A stretch of DNA of 64,000 bases, from the NCBI RefSeq assembly GCF_003633725.1, contig NZ_RBIJ01000003.1, positions 1 to 64,000 on the forward strand. Reading direction: 5' to 3'. Position numbers and translations under genes: made by a program. This stretch comes from Brockia lithotrophica (GTDB taxonomy: Bacteria; Bacillota; Bacilli; Thermicanales; DSM-22653). The number at the start of each line of letters is the position of its first letter. Position 1 is the first letter of the stretch. The notes beneath the pieces were generated by a model. That model made no database searches. It was not told where the DNA came from and worked only from the letters and a program-made list of their open reading frames with translations. This document shows positions 34,463-44,222 of this stretch, one piece after another.

Positions 34463-34987
34463 TCAGCGGCGAAACTTCCGGGCAAAGTCGGGAAGGTCTC
34501 TAAGGAGGTTGGCCATTTCCAACGCGGCCAGGGCGGCCTCGGCACCCTTGTTTCCCGCCTTTCCCCCTGCCCGATGCACGGCTTGTTCGGCGTCGTCTAG
34601 GGTGAGGAGGGCGAAGCCCACGGGAACCCCGGTTTCCCACGCGACGCGGGCGAGACCGGAAGATGCCTCGCCTGCGACGTAGTCGAAGTGGGCCGTTTCA
34701 CCGCGCATGACGACGCCGAGGGCGACGATCCCGGAAAAGGCACCGCTTTCCGCCGCGCGTTTGGCCGCCAAGGGGAGTTCGAACGAACCCGGAACCCAAA
34801 TCTCGGCGATGTCCTCGGGGCGAACTCCGTGACGGACGAGGACGGATCGCGCCCCGTGGACGAGGGGGCGGACGAAGAACTCGTTGAAGCGCGAGGCAAC
34901 AAGGGCAAAGGTGAGTCCCTCTCCCCGGAGCCGGCCTTCGAGCACCGCTTCCGAAAGGGACGGGTGTGTGTCGTCGCGGTCGAGCAC
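34463..34987 (-). CDS. ribH: 6,7-dimethyl-8-ribityllumazine synthase
   Basis: Joins 5-amino-6-ribitylaminouracil with dihydroxybutanone phosphate; forms icosahedral shells in Bacillus. 174 residues: FALVASRFNEFFVRPLVHGA, VPGSFELPLAAKR, IVALGVVMRGETAHFDYVAG (catalytic histidine in the TAHFDYV motif, usually GxTxHFxYV), VPVGFALLTLDDAEQAVHRA and GNKGAEAALAALEMANL. The first 20 residues are an acidic extension. GTG 34987 with GGAGGGGG. Last gene of the riboflavin operon, 84 bases after ribBA. Confidence 0.95.
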   Translation of the reverse strand: MLDRDDTHPSLSEAVLEGRLRGEGLTFALVASRFNEFFVRPLVHGARSVLVRHGVRPEDIAEIWVPGSFELPLAAKRAAESGAFSGIVALGVVMRGETAHFDYVAGEASSGLARVAWETGVPVGFALLTLDDAEQAVHRAGGKAGNKGAEAALAALEMANLLRDLPDFARKFRR

Positions 34988-35071
34988 GTAAACCCCCTCC
35001 TTCCCTCCAAATCCGAGCCGGACAAAGGACGCGAGACCCGATGCGGCCCTCCAGAGGAAGTCCGCGGGCGC

Positions 35072-36385
35072 TCACAGATGGGAAAGCAGGTGTCCAAGGC
35101 GGTGCTTCTTTGCCTCGAGGTAGCGGCGGTTCTCCTCTCGCGGGGGGATTTCCAAGGGTACGCGCTCCACGACCTCGACGCCGTACTGCCTCAGGGCTTC
35201 CACCTTGTCCGGGTTGTTCGTGAGGAGGCGCACGCGCCGAACGCCGAGGTCGAAGAGGATCGCGGCGGCTACGTCGTAGTCGCGGGCGTCGACCGGATGT
35301 CCAAGGACGAGGTTGGCGTCCACCGTGTCAAAGCCGCGTTCCTGCAGGGCGTAGGCCCGAAGCTTTTCGTAGAGGCCGATCCCCCGCCCTTCCTGCCGGA
35401 GGTAGACGAGAACCCCGCCCTCCGCCTCGATGCGCGCGAGGGCAGCCTCGAGTTGGGGACCGCAGTCGCAGCGGTAGGAGCCGAAGACGTCGCCCGTGAG
35501 GCACTCCGAGTGAACGCGCACGAGGATCGGCCGGTCGGAAGAAATGTCCCCCTTCCACAGGGCGAGGTGCTCACGGGCGGTGCAGTTTCCCGCCGCCGAA
35601 AGGGCAGCCCCCGGTTCCCGGTAGGCGACCGCGCGGAAGGCGCCGTACTCGCTCGGGAGGTGCACGACGTCGCTCCGTTCGAGGCGAGGAAGGCGGATGT
35701 AAGGAGCCGTGCCGCCCGTTCTTGCCAGAGAAGGCGAGGCGGACAAATGCCCGACCGCACCACCTTCTGCACCGTCCCACGCCGCCACGACCCTGGCGAT
35801 GTCTTCGACGGTGAGGAGGGGGAGGTTTTCCCGCGCCGCCAGACGCTCGAGGTACGAAAGCGACGCGGGCTCCCCGGTTTCGTCCAAGATCTCGATGATC
35901 GCCGCCGCCGGGCGTGCGCCCGCGAGGCGGGCGAGCTCGATTGCCGCCTCCGTATGGCCGCGGCGTTCGCGTACGCCCCCGGGGCGTGCCACGAGGGGGA
36001 AGACGTGGCCCGGGCGGCGGAAATCCTCCGGGCGGGCGGATGGATCGGCAAGGGCACGCAAGGTGAGCGCCCGCTCGCGCGCGGAAATCCCCGTCTTCAC
36101 GGAGACGTGATCGACGGAGACGGTAAAGGCGGTCTCCTTAGGGTCCTGGGATTCCGCCACCATGGGCGCCAGGGCGAGTTCGCGGGCGCGTTCAGCGTCC
36201 AAGGGGGCGCAAAGGAGCCCGCGCCCTTCGCGCAGCATGAAGTGGACGACATCGGGGGTGGCGTGCTCAGCGAGAAGGACGAAGTCCCCTTCGTTTTCGC
36301 GATCGCGGTCGTCGAGGACGATCGCGGGAAGCCCCTGGCGAAGGGCGCGAACGGCCGCCTCAACCCGCAGCTGCGCTTCCCACAC
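35072..36385 (-). CDS. ribBA: Bifunctional DHBP synthase / GTP cyclohydrolase II
   Basis: 437 residues fusing RibB (makes 3,4-dihydroxy-2-butanone 4-phosphate) and RibA (opens GTP). RibB part: [20 protein letters not shown] with the metal-binding acids, [54 protein letters not shown]. After a linker, Rib[21 protein letters not shown] (the three zinc cysteines and one more downstream), [38 protein letters not shown] and [23 protein letters not shown] 36385 after GAGGAGGTG. The linker between domains is unusually long and variable. Third gene of the rib operon, between ribE and ribH. Confidence 0.96.
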   Translation of the reverse strand: MWEAQLRVEAAVRALRQGLPAIVLDDRDRENEGDFVLLAEHATPDVVHFMLREGRGLLCAPLDAERARELALAPMVAESQDPKETAFTVSVDHVSVKTGISARERALTLRALADPSARPEDFRRPGHVFPLVARPGGVRERRGHTEAAIELARLAGARPAAAIIEILDETGEPASLSYLERLAARENLPLLTVEDIARVVAAWDGAEGGAVGHLSASPSLARTGGTAPYIRLPRLERSDVVHLPSEYGAFRAVAYREPGAALSAAGNCTAREHLALWKGDISSDRPILVRVHSECLTGDVFGSYRCDCGPQLEAALARIEAEGGVLVYLRQEGRGIGLYEKLRAYALQERGFDTVDANLVLGHPVDARDYDVAAAILFDLGVRRVRLLTNNPDKVEALRQYGVEVVERVPLEIPPREENRRYLEAKKHRLGHLLSHL

Positions 36386-36444
36386 GCGCGGACACCTCCT
36401 CGAAATCGGGCGTTCGAAAGGATCGAAGCGGCGCTCTCTCAGGG

Positions 36445-37083
36445 CTACGTTCCCGCGGACGACAGAAACCGCCGCACGGCTTCGACGACGTAGCGGGCGA
36501 GGACGTCCACCTCGACGTTTACGGTGGAGCCAGGCCCCTTCGTCCCCAAGGTCGTGACGGCGAGGGTATGGGGAATGAGGCCGACGGAAAAGGAAACCTC
36601 CCGACCGTCGGGCGACCCCACGTCGACCACCGTGAGGCTCACGCCATCTACAGCTACCGAACCCTTGGGGGCGAGGTAAGGGGCGTAGTCCGCGGGCAGG
36701 ACGAACCTCACGAGGCGCGAGCCGTCCGCCGCCTCTTCCACCTCCGCAATGCGGGCGACCGCGTCGACGTGCCCGGTGACGATGTGGCCTCCCAAAGGAT
36801 CCCCGACGCGAAGCGCCCGTTCTACGTTCACCCGCATGCCGGGAAACGCGTGGGCGAAGGTGGTCCTGTGGACCGTTTCCGGCATGAGGTGAAAGACGAG
36901 CGAGTCCGCCTCTCGGGATTCCACCGTCAGACAGACGCCGTCTACGGCGACGCTGTCTCCCACAGCGGGGAGTTCGGTCCACGGAAGCTCCGTGAGTACG
37001 AGGCGTACGGCCTCCCCCTGTTCGACGATCCAGCGCTCCAGGCTCCGAATGCGCGCGGTACCTTCCACAAGCCCCGTAAACAT
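36445..37083 (-). CDS. ribE: Riboflavin synthase alpha subunit
   Basis: Dismutates two lumazine molecules into riboflavin. 212 residues in the duplicated-barrel arrangement: [12 protein letters not shown] opens the first barrel, [15 protein letters not shown] its ligand loop, then [16 protein letters not shown] opens the second, with [16 protein letters not shown] and the ending [11 protein letters not shown]. Start ATG 37083 after GGGGGAGCGG. Second gene of the riboflavin operon, 58 bases after ribD. Confidence 0.96.
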   Translation of the reverse strand: MFTGLVEGTARIRSLERWIVEQGEAVRLVLTELPWTELPAVGDSVAVDGVCLTVESREADSLVFHLMPETVHRTTFAHAFPGMRVNVERALRVGDPLGGHIVTGHVDAVARIAEVEEAADGSRLVRFVLPADYAPYLAPKGSVAVDGVSLTVVDVGSPDGREVSFSVGLIPHTLAVTTLGTKGPGSTVNVEVDVLARYVVEAVRRFLSSAGT

Positions 37084-37140
37084 CGGCCGCTCCCCCCGGA
37101 TGTCGATCTCCTCTTTCCTTCCAACCGAAACGGTCGAACG

Positions 37141-38403
37141 TCACCCGTCTTGGGACGTGGGGCGGCCCACGAAGACGAAGTCCGCGCCAAACCGCGCGGT
37201 TCCCTCCCACTCGAGGGGAAGCCCTTCGGCGAGTGCGGCCACCCCTTCCCCCGCCAGCCACCCCGGGGCCTCCCGCCCGCCCAAAAGGCGCGGGGCGACG
37301 AAGACGACGAAACGATCCACGAGGCGGCGGGAGACGAACCGGGCGATCGTTTCTCCGCCTCCCTCCACGAGGAGGGCGTTTACCCCGCGTTCGGCAAGGA
37401 GGGCGAGGAGAGCGGGGATGTCGACCTCGCCCTCGGCGTCCTCGGCCGGTAGGCGGACGACTTCCACCCTCAAATCCCCGAGTCGTCGTTCGGCTTCCCG
37501 GTCTCCCTCCGTTCCCGTGGCGACAAGCGCGGGAGCGAGCCCGTCGCGAAAGAGGTCGGCATCGGCGGGGAGGTCGAGGGAGCGCGAGAGAACGACGCGC
37601 AGCTTGCCGATTTCCTGGCCTTCGCCCCCCAGACGCACGGTGAGGCGGGGGTTGTCGCGGCGTACGGTGTTTGCCCCCACGAGGACGGCGTCGTGGCGCA
37701 GGCGGAGGTAGTGGACCGCCCGAAGCGCTTCCCCACCCGTGATCGTGCGGCTCTCGCCCGTTCGCGTGGCGATCTTCCCGTCCAAGGTCATGGCCACCTT
37801 GACCGTCACCCAAGGCCGGCCCCGCTCTACGCGCGTGAGGTACGCGGCGTGGACGCGGCGCGCCGCTTGCGCGCATACCCCTTCCTGGACCTCCACCCCC
37901 GCCTCGCGGAGAATGCGCAGTCCTTCGCCCGCGACGAGAGGATTGGGGTCGCGCAGGGCGACGACCACGCGCCGAACCCCGGCATCCCGCAGCGCCACCG
38001 CGCAGGGCGGCGTACGTCCCCAGTGGCTGCAAGGTTCGAGGGTGACGTAACACGTGGCGCCGCGCGCCGCCTCGCCGGCCATGCGGAGGGCGTGCACTTC
38101 CGCGTGCGGTTCGCCCGTGCGGAGATGCGCCCCGATGCCAACGATACGCCCGTCACGCACGAGAACGCAGCCGACGTTGGGGTTCGGAGCCGTCTGGCCC
38201 TCCACGGCAGCGGCCAGGGAGATGGCAAAGCCCATGAAGTGGCGGTCGAGGGGCGAAACATCGGGGTCGTCGCAGCCGTCCGTCCCCACCGCCCCTGCCG
38301 CCGCTGGGAGCGGAAGGAGGGGGGCGAGCCCCGGAAACGTCGGATAGCCCGGGGCGCCTACGCCGAAGTAAGCGGACGCACCGAGGCCTTTCGCATCGGC
38401 CAC
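37141..38403 (-). CDS. ribD: Riboflavin deaminase/reductase RibD
   Basis: Bifunctional enzyme for the deamination and side-chain reduction steps. 420 residues. The deaminase zinc site is [17 protein letters not shown] and [19 protein letters not shown], with [17 protein letters not shown] before it. The reductase half begins [20 protein letters not shown] and includes [20 protein letters not shown] and [13 protein letters not shown]. Start GTG 38403 because GGAGGTGG stands six bases upstream; this gives about 50 residues before the deaminase proper, rather more than usual, and a later ATG (residue 57, MGFAISLA) is an alternative. First gene of the operon, controlled by the FMN riboswitch and terminator just upstream. 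Confidence 0.95.
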   Translation of the reverse strand: MADAKGLGASAYFGVGAPGYPTFPGLAPLLPLPAAAGAVGTDGCDDPDVSPLDRHFMGFAISLAAAVEGQTAPNPNVGCVLVRDGRIVGIGAHLRTGEPHAEVHALRMAGEAARGATCYVTLEPCSHWGRTPPCAVALRDAGVRRVVVALRDPNPLVAGEGLRILREAGVEVQEGVCAQAARRVHAAYLTRVERGRPWVTVKVAMTLDGKIATRTGESRTITGGEALRAVHYLRLRHDAVLVGANTVRRDNPRLTVRLGGEGQEIGKLRVVLSRSLDLPADADLFRDGLAPALVATGTEGDREAERRLGDLRVEVVRLPAEDAEGEVDIPALLALLAERGVNALLVEGGGETIARFVSRRLVDRFVVFVAPRLLGGREAPGWLAGEGVAALAEGLPLEWEGTARFGADFVFVGRPTSQDG

Positions 38404-38447
38404 AAAGCCACCTCCTTCGTCGGTCGGAAAAGGGGCTTCCCTACGCA

Positions 38448-38481
38448 CGAAAAAACCCGCCACGTCCCTCCGTGGCGGGTT
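38448..38481 (-). terminator. Riboswitch-controlled terminator before ribD
   Basis: Minus-strand stem AACCCGCCACG / CGTGGCGGGTT with a 6-base loop followed by TTTTTTCG, 45 bases before the ribD start. It would stop transcription when FMN is bound upstream. Confidence 0.85.
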
Positions 38482-38654
38482 GGGTGCAGGAGAAATGAAG
38501 AACGCACGGCCTTCGGCCCGAAGACGCACCGGCAAACCCCGGGCGCGCACCCTAGAAAGCCCCCGAGTCCTCACCGCGACAACGGCCGCGGCAAAGAACC
38601 CGGGCGCACGCCCGACCCGGAAGCAGCGAACTCGGGCCACGAGGAAAACCGCCG

Positions 38655-38830
38655 TCCGTTCCTTCTCCCATCCGGACTTTCACCGTCGGCTCCGGAATTT
38701 CACCGGATCCTGCCCGCCGGCATTCCTGCCGGCAGGCTCGCGGGCTCTGGCCGAAGTCCGGTCGCCGCAAAGGGCCAAGACCTCGGCGCATCACCGCCGG
38801 TCGGGAATTTCACCCTGCCCCGAAGGAACG
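38655..38830 (-). promoter_or_regulatory. FMN riboswitch (RFN element)
   Basis: The minus strand carries the conserved RFN blocks in order: CTTCGGGGCAGGGTGAAATT, CCGACCGGCGGT, AGCCCGCGAGCC, GATCCGGTGAAATTCCGGAG, CCGACGGTGAAAGTCCGGAT and GGGAGAAGGAACG. The variable stem in the middle is a GC-rich hairpin (CCTGCCGGCAGGAATGCCGG). About 170 bases separate the aptamer from the terminator; they hold GC-rich complementary segments that may form the alternative (antiterminator) fold. Confidence 0.96.
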
Positions 38831-38870
38831 TCCCCGCTTCCGGCAGATGCGTGCCGAAAGACGGAGTACC

Positions 38871-40148
38871 CTAAGTGTACCTTTCCTCGGCTTCAGAGGC
38901 AAGAAAGGAAGTGTCGGCTCCGCGTCCCGCATCGGCGTCGGCCGGCGGGCGTTCCCCGGAGGCGCGGTCCGACTCCTCCTCCGGCAAGTCGAAGACGCCG
39001 CGCAGACGGCGGGAGAGGCGCTCGCGCTCGAGTTCGGCGGCGTCTACCGCGCGCAATGCCTCGTCGAGCTTGCGGCGTGTACGCGAGAGGAGGTCGGCGA
39101 GGCGGGAAAAATCCGCCTGAACGCGCCGGAGGAGCTCCCAAACCTCGCCCGCGCGCCGCTCAATGGCCACTGTGCGAAGGCCGAGGGAGAGGCTGTGGAG
39201 GATCGCCGCGAGCGTCGTCGGCCCCACAAGCACGACCCGCCACTCCCGCTGAAGCGTCTCAAATAGCCCCGGCTCACGCAACGCCTCCGCGTACAGGCTT
39301 TCAAAGGGCAAAAAGAGGAGGGCGAAATCCGTAGTGTGCGGAGGAACGACGTACTTTTCCCGAACCTTTTGGGCCTCCAGGCGGAGGCGTTCGACGAAAC
39401 GACGTCGCGCCCGGCGCACGGCCTCGGGGTCCCCCGCCTCCTCCGCCGCGAGGTACGCCTCCACGTCGGCAAGGGGGAACTTCGCGTCGATCGGCAGCCA
39501 CATCCCTTCCCCTGCCGTCCGACCGGGCAGGCGGACGGCGAAGTCCACGCGCTCTTCCGAGTTCGGATTTACACGCACGTCGCGGGCGTACTGCTCGGGA
39601 AGGAGGATGTCGGAGAGGATGTTCTCCAATTGGACCTCCCCGAGTACGCCCCGGCGCTTCACGTTGGCGAGTATCCGCCGAAGGTCCCCCACGCCCTCCG
39701 CAAGGGCGCGCATCTCCCCCAGACCGCGGTGGACTTCTTCTAACCGTTCGCTCACGAGGCGAAATGAGGCGCCGAGGCGCGCTTCGAGCGTCGTCTCGAG
39801 CTTCTCGTCGACCGTGCGGCGGAGCGATTCCAGGGTGCGTTCGTTTTCGTCGCGAATTCGGTGAAGTTCTTCGGCGACGCGCGCCTCGAGGCGTTCGAGC
39901 CGGCCCTCGCTCCCCGCGACGAGGTCCATGAGCCGTTCGCTCAAGAGGCCCATCTGCTGGACGAACGTCCGCTGCTCCGACTCGAGGGAACGCGCGAGCC
40001 GGTCGAGAGTGCCAAACACGCGGTCTTCGGAAGCCCCACCTCCGCGGGAAAAACGCCGCGCCGCCCACCAGCCCAAACCGAACGCAACCACGACAAGGAC
40101 GAAGACGACTCCTACGGGAACGTGCACCCCCCACACCCCGTCCGGCAC
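38871..40148 (-). CDS. rmuC: DNA recombination protein RmuC
   Basis: A 425-residue membrane-anchored coiled-coil protein with a restriction endonuclease-like core, linked to limiting inversions at short repeats. One N-terminal transmembrane helix (VGVVFVLVVVAFGLGWWAAR), a coiled coil from about 40 to 160, then the RmuC domain: NVKRRGVLGEVQLENILSDI, LPEQYARDV, VDFAVRLPGR, LPIDAKFPLADVEAYLAAEE and FALLFLPFESLYAEALREPG. GTG 40148 after AAGGGGGG. The 3' end holds the promoter of the riboflavin operon. Confidence 0.9.
   Translation of the reverse strand: MPDGVWGVHVPVGVVFVLVVVAFGLGWWAARRFSRGGGASEDRVFGTLDRLARSLESEQRTFVQQMGLLSERLMDLVAGSEGRLERLEARVAEELHRIRDENERTLESLRRTVDEKLETTLEARLGASFRLVSERLEEVHRGLGEMRALAEGVGDLRRILANVKRRGVLGEVQLENILSDILLPEQYARDVRVNPNSEERVDFAVRLPGRTAGEGMWLPIDAKFPLADVEAYLAAEEAGDPEAVRRARRRFVERLRLEAQKVREKYVVPPHTTDFALLFLPFESLYAEALREPGLFETLQREWRVVLVGPTTLAAILHSLSLGLRTVAIERRAGEVWELLRRVQADFSRLADLLSRTRRKLDEALRAVDAAELERERLSRRLRGVFDLPEEESDRASGERPPADADAGRGADTSFLASEAEERYT
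38874..38902 (-). promoter_or_regulatory. Sigma-A promoter of the riboflavin operon
   Basis: Minus strand TTGCCT, 17 bases, TACACT. The -35 lies inside the last codons of rmuC and the -10 just after it; the start point is about 35 bases before the aptamer. Confidence 0.65.
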
Positions 40149-40256
40149 CGCCGTCCCCCCCTTCCCGTCCCCCTACTCCGCGTTGGCCAGGGGAAAGTCC
40201 TTTGCCCGCGGGAGGAAATGTTGGAGACACGAGGAAAAATTGAAATACAAAAATTT

Positions 40257-40285
40257 TTGACGATAAATTGGGAACTTGCTAGACT
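40257..40285 (+). promoter_or_regulatory. Sigma-A promoter for the cation efflux gene
   Basis: TTGACG, 17 bases, TAGACT in an AT-rich patch; the predicted start point is about 65 bases before the ATG. Confidence 0.75.
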
Positions 40286-40356
40286 CAAAGTACATACCCC
40301 TTCGGAGGTGACCGACGCGCCGGGGTTCCCGCGAATCCGTACGGCGCAGAAGGCGG

Positions 40357-41337
40357 ATGGAAGACGATCGGACGCGAGCCCGAATTGAAGCGCGCCTCGG
40401 GATTCTGAGCGCCCTGGGAAACGCCTTCCTCGCGCTGCTCAAGCTCGGCCTCGGGTGGGCGGGGCAGAGCCGCGCGCTCTTTGCCGACGGAATACACAAC
40501 GTGGCAGACCTCCTCGTCGGCGGCGTGGGGGCGCTGAGCGCGCGCGTTGCGGAAAAACCGCCGGACGAGGACCATCCGTACGGACACGGAAAGGCCGAAG
40601 TGCTCGCTGCCGCGGGCGTCGCCGCCTTTCTCGGCGTTCTTGCGCTCCTCCTCGCGGTACAGGGAATCGCGTCCTTCGGAAACCCCGAACCCCCGATCCC
40701 CTCGTGGGAAACCCTCGCGGCCGCGCTCTTCTCCCTCGGCCTCAAGGGCGTCCTCTACCGCGCGACGATTCGCGAGGCCGAGCGCCTTTCGAGTTACGCC
40801 CTGCAGGCGGTAGCCCTGGACCATCGGTCGGACATCTGGGGCTCCCTGGCGGCCGCCCTGGGCATCCTCGGCTCGTACCTCGCGTGCGCCACCCCCTTTG
40901 CCTGGTTTCGCCACGCCGACGCGGTAGGGAGCGTCGTCGTGGCCGCGCTCATCCTCCGCATGGCCTACGATCTCCTCCGGGAAACCGGCGACATCCTCAT
41001 GGAGCGAACGCTTCCCCCGGAAACCCTCGAGAGGTACGCCCGGATCGTCCGGAGCTTCCCCGAAGTACGGAACATCGACCGCCTGCGGGCGCGTACGCAC
41101 GGCCACTACGTCCTTGTCGACCTGCGCATCGCCGTGGACGAAAACCTCACGGTCGCCCAAGGGCACGCACTGGGGCGGGCGGTAAAGGAAGCCCTCATCG
41201 CCGACGACCCCCGCATTCGCGAAGTCCTCGTCCACCTGAACCCGTATCCCTACCCGGCAACCGAAGGGGGGCGACCTGCGGCGGCCGAACCCTCCCGAAA
41301 CGAGGGCGAAGGCATGCCGGGCGACCGGCCTCCGTAG
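40357..41337 (+). CDS. Cation diffusion facilitator (CDF) family efflux protein
   Basis: A 326-residue metal/proton antiporter with six transmembrane helices. Helix II has SRALFADGIHNVADLL, the HD/ND-type metal site (D-x-x-x-N/D), and helix V has ALDHRSDIWGSLAAALG with the paired HxxxD site; the loop DEDHPYGHGKAEVLAA matches the family HPYGH motif. The cytosolic domain follows (LRARTHGHYVLVDLRIAVDE, VLVHLNPYP). The HD-HD type sites suggest iron or manganese (MneP-like) or zinc, undecided. Own promoter at 40257-40285; terminator downstream overlaps the convergent zapA gene. Confidence 0.92.
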   Translation: MEDDRTRARIEARLGILSALGNAFLALLKLGLGWAGQSRALFADGIHNVADLLVGGVGALSARVAEKPPDEDHPYGHGKAEVLAAAGVAAFLGVLALLLAVQGIASFGNPEPPIPSWETLAAALFSLGLKGVLYRATIREAERLSSYALQAVALDHRSDIWGSLAAALGILGSYLACATPFAWFRHADAVGSVVVAALILRMAYDLLRETGDILMERTLPPETLERYARIVRSFPEVRNIDRLRARTHGHYVLVDLRIAVDENLTVAQGHALGRAVKEALIADDPRIREVLVHLNPYPYPATEGGRPAAAEPSRNEGEGMPGDRPP

Positions 41338-41338
41338 G

Positions 41339-41635
41339 CTACGTCCCCCCTCCTTCGGGAGGGGGGCTTTCCGTAGATTTTCCCTCGGTTTCCTCCTCGA
41401 GAAGCTCGTACACCTCGTCGAGCTCGCGCCGCAGACGGAGCACTTCGTCGGCAAAGGAAAGGGCGGCCAGCACCGCAACCCGCGGAACGTCGAGGTGGGG
41501 ACTTCGCGCGGCAATCTCCCGCATCCGCTGATCGACCATTTCCGCCAGGCGGTGGAGGTGCTGCTCCGTCGCATCCCCTTTGAGGTGGTACGTCTCGCCG
41601 AAGATCTTTACCCGGGCCGTCGTGGTCCGCTTCAC
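41339..41635 (-). CDS. zapA: Cell division protein ZapA
   Basis: A 98-residue FtsZ-ring stabiliser. TARVKIFGETYHLKGDATEQ and HLHRLAEMVDQRMREIAARS form the globular head, VAVLAALSFADEVLRLRREL starts the coiled coil. GTG 41635 after GGGGAG. It follows pheT after 64 bases, as in Bacillus (pheS-pheT-rnhC-zapA), but rnhC is missing. Confidence 0.92.
   Translation of the reverse strand: MKRTTTARVKIFGETYHLKGDATEQHLHRLAEMVDQRMREIAARSPHLDVPRVAVLAALSFADEVLRLRRELDEVYELLEEETEGKSTESPPPEGGGT
41345..41372 (+). terminator. Terminator after the cation efflux gene
   Basis: Stem CCCCCCTCC / GGAGGGGGG with a TTCG loop, then CTTTCC. It lies inside the 3' end of zapA (encoding the residues SPPPEGGG) and could work in one direction only, as no T run follows on the minus strand. 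Confidence 0.6.
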
Positions 41636-41699
41636 CGCCTATCTCCCCCAATCTCCTCGTGCGGTAGGCGATGCGGCGCGCACGGGCGGCCCGCCTCCC

Positions 41700-44189
41700 T
41701 TAGGCCGTTCGCCACTCCACGGGAAACTCGGCTTCCAAGGCGCGGCGAATCGCCTCCATCCGCACGTCGACCTCTTCGTCCGTGAGCGTGCGATCCGATC
41801 TGCGGAAGAAGAAGGCGAGGGCGAGCGAACGCTTCCCCTGCGGCACCCCTTCCCCACGGTAGACGTCGAAGAGCACGACGTCTTCGAGTTCTTTCCCGGC
41901 GGCCGAACGGGCGGCGCGAAGGAGGGCCGCCGCGGAAACCTCTTCCGAGACGAAAAAGCTCAGGTCGCGGCGTACGCCGGGGAAACGGGGTACTTCTTCC
42001 GCCTGAACTTCGGGCGCGGCAAACGAGAAGAGGCGTTCGAGGTCTACCTCGAGAACTGCCGGCCGATAGAGACCGTACTCCTCGGCAACTTCCGGGTGAA
42101 CCTCCGCCACGAGGCCCACGGGTTCTCCGCCCACGCGAAGTTCTGCCGTCCTTCCCGGATGTAGGCCTGGAAGAACCCGAGGGACTACGTCCCATGCGGC
42201 CCGAATCCCAAAGAGAGCGAGGAGCCCCTCGAAAACCCCCTTCGCGTCGTAGACGTCGACGCTTCGGCGTAAGCCGCGCCAGTGAAGGGGGTCTTTTTCT
42301 CCTGCAAGGAGAACCCCGAGGTGTAGAACTTCGCGTGCGGGGGTGTGGTGGGGGCGCGGAACGTGATCAAACGGGTCCCCTCCCTCCCCACGCGGGAAAA
42401 AGACGGGCCCTACCTCGAAGAGGCGTAGGTCGCGCTCTCCGCGACTGGCGTTGTACCGGGCGGCGGCGAGAAGCGAGGGAAGAAGGCTCGGGCGCAAATA
42501 CACGTGGGCGTCGCTCATGGGGTGGAGCACCCGCAACGCGTCCGCAGGCCCGACCGTCACCCATTCGTCCCCCTGTCCGGCAGGAAGAAGGGCGGGGAAA
42601 CGCCCGAGCTCTGCCTCGGACAGGAGGCGGTAGGCGTAGAGCTCGAAAAATCCCCAGCGGACGAGGGCGTGCCGGAGGCGGCGTCGGAGTTCCTGCGCAA
42701 AGTCCCTCCCCCGTCCGTCCACGACGCCGCCCGGTGACGCCGCAGGGATCTCCTCGTAGCCGACGAGGCGCGCGACTTCCTCGACGAGATCTTCGGGGAT
42801 GCGTACGTCGAGGCGGCGCGTGGGGACTTCCACCGTCCAACCTTCTGAGGTGGAGACGGCGGGAAAGCCGAGGCGACGGAAGATGCCCTCCACCTGCTCG
42901 CGCGGAAGGCGCGTTCCAAGCAGGGTGTAGAGCTTCTTTTCCGAAAGCTCGATACGCGCCGGTTTGGGCAGGTCTGCCTCGGAAAATACACCGCCGGCGA
43001 TGCCTCCGACGACGCGCCCGCCGGCGATCTGGACGATGAGCCCTGCGGCGCGATCGAGGGCGGCGCGGACGCGCCCGGGATCGACTCCGCGTTCGAAGCG
43101 CCGCGAGGCCTCGGAGCGAAGGCCGAGCGCCTGAGCCGTGCGGCGAATTTGTGCGGGGCGAAAGTAGGCGGACTCGAGAAAGACGCGCGTGGTCCCCTCC
43201 GTGATCTCCGAGTTCGCCCCGCCCATCACCCCGGCAATCCCCACGGGGCGGCCACCGTCCGTGATGAGGAGCATGCCCTCTCGGAGGACGCGTTCCCTCC
43301 CGTCCAAGGTGACGATTCGTTCCCCTTCCCGCGCCGGACGGACGCAAACCTCGCCGCTTGTGATCGCGTCGGCGTCGAAGGCGTGGAGCGGCTGACCGAA
43401 CTCCAGCATCACGTAGTTCGTCACGTCCACGACGTTGTTCAGCGGGCGGATCCCCGCCGCGAGGAGGCGGTTTACGAGCCATTGGGGCGACGGTCCGATG
43501 CGCACCCCTTCGATGAGACGCCCGAAGTACACGGGCGCGTCGGCGGGAGCCTCGACGCGCACGCGGACGTCTGCATGCGGTTCCTCGGAAAAGAAGGGAA
43601 CCTTGGGCTCGTAGACCTCGCGGTCCGCAAGCGCCGCAACCTCGTACGCCACGCCGAGCATGCTCAGGGCGTCGGCACGGTTGGGTGTGAGGTCGAGGAC
43701 GAGCACGGTGTCGTCGAGGGCCAGGGCTTGAACGCCGTCCATCCCGACGCCCGTACCGGGGGGAAATACGTAGATTCCTTCCCGGAGCTCCCGAGGGAGA
43801 AGGTCGTCGTCGAGGCCGAGCTCGCGGTAGGAGACGAGCATCCCTTGGGAGAGGACGCCGCGAAACTCCCGAGCTTCGAGCGTAAGGCCAGGCAGCTTGG
43901 CCCCGGGCGGAGCAAAGAGGACGACGTCCCCCACACGGACGTTTGGCGCCCCGCTTACGACCGTGTATGTGTTCCCTCCCGCCTCGACGCGGGCGACGAC
44001 GAGGCGGTCGGCGTTGGGATGCGGGGAAACGTCCACCACCCGGGCGGTGATCACCCCTTCGACCCCGCGGTTGCGCGCCTCTACGGCATCTACCTCGAGT
44101 CCCGCCATGGTCAAGCGTCGGGCGAGCTCGTCCGGATCGATGTCCCAGACGTCCACGTAGTCCGAAAGCCAGGAAAGCGAAACGCGCAT
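41700..44189 (-). CDS. pheT: Phenylalanyl-tRNA synthetase beta subunit
   Basis: 829 residues, the tRNA-contacting subunit of the alpha2-beta2 enzyme. The OB-fold tRNA-binding domain is at about 40-150 (VGDVVLFAPPGAKLPGLTLE), then the B3/B4 editing domain (PVYFGRLIEGVRIGPSPQWL to LVTLDGRERV), a B5 domain, the catalytic-like core (RDLRLFEVGPVF) and the FDX anticodon domain at the end (RFPGVRRDLSFFVSEEVSAA). ATG 44189 after GAGGGTGGGCAGAGG. 33 bases after pheS. Confidence 0.97.
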   Translation of the reverse strand: MRVSLSWLSDYVDVWDIDPDELARRLTMAGLEVDAVEARNRGVEGVITARVVDVSPHPNADRLVVARVEAGGNTYTVVSGAPNVRVGDVVLFAPPGAKLPGLTLEAREFRGVLSQGMLVSYRELGLDDDLLPRELREGIYVFPPGTGVGMDGVQALALDDTVLVLDLTPNRADALSMLGVAYEVAALADREVYEPKVPFFSEEPHADVRVRVEAPADAPVYFGRLIEGVRIGPSPQWLVNRLLAAGIRPLNNVVDVTNYVMLEFGQPLHAFDADAITSGEVCVRPAREGERIVTLDGRERVLREGMLLITDGGRPVGIAGVMGGANSEITEGTTRVFLESAYFRPAQIRRTAQALGLRSEASRRFERGVDPGRVRAALDRAAGLIVQIAGGRVVGGIAGGVFSEADLPKPARIELSEKKLYTLLGTRLPREQVEGIFRRLGFPAVSTSEGWTVEVPTRRLDVRIPEDLVEEVARLVGYEEIPAASPGGVVDGRGRDFAQELRRRLRHALVRWGFFELYAYRLLSEAELGRFPALLPAGQGDEWVTVGPADALRVLHPMSDAHVYLRPSLLPSLLAAARYNASRGERDLRLFEVGPVFFPRGEGGDPFDHVPRPHHTPAREVLHLGVLLAGEKDPLHWRGLRRSVDVYDAKGVFEGLLALFGIRAAWDVVPRVLPGLHPGRTAELRVGGEPVGLVAEVHPEVAEEYGLYRPAVLEVDLERLFSFAAPEVQAEEVPRFPGVRRDLSFFVSEEVSAAALLRAARSAAGKELEDVVLFDVYRGEGVPQGKRSLALAFFFRRSDRTLTDEEVDVRMEAIRRALEAEFPVEWRTA

Positions 44190-44222
44190 CCTCTGCCCAC
44201 CCTCCGTCGGAATGTCGCGACT

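Noticed and set aside
36386-38053. Long minus-strand frame leading into ribBA
   Set aside because: Arginine-rich low-complexity text that mirrors ribE and ribD in another frame; ribBA starts at the GTG with the ribosome site at 36385.
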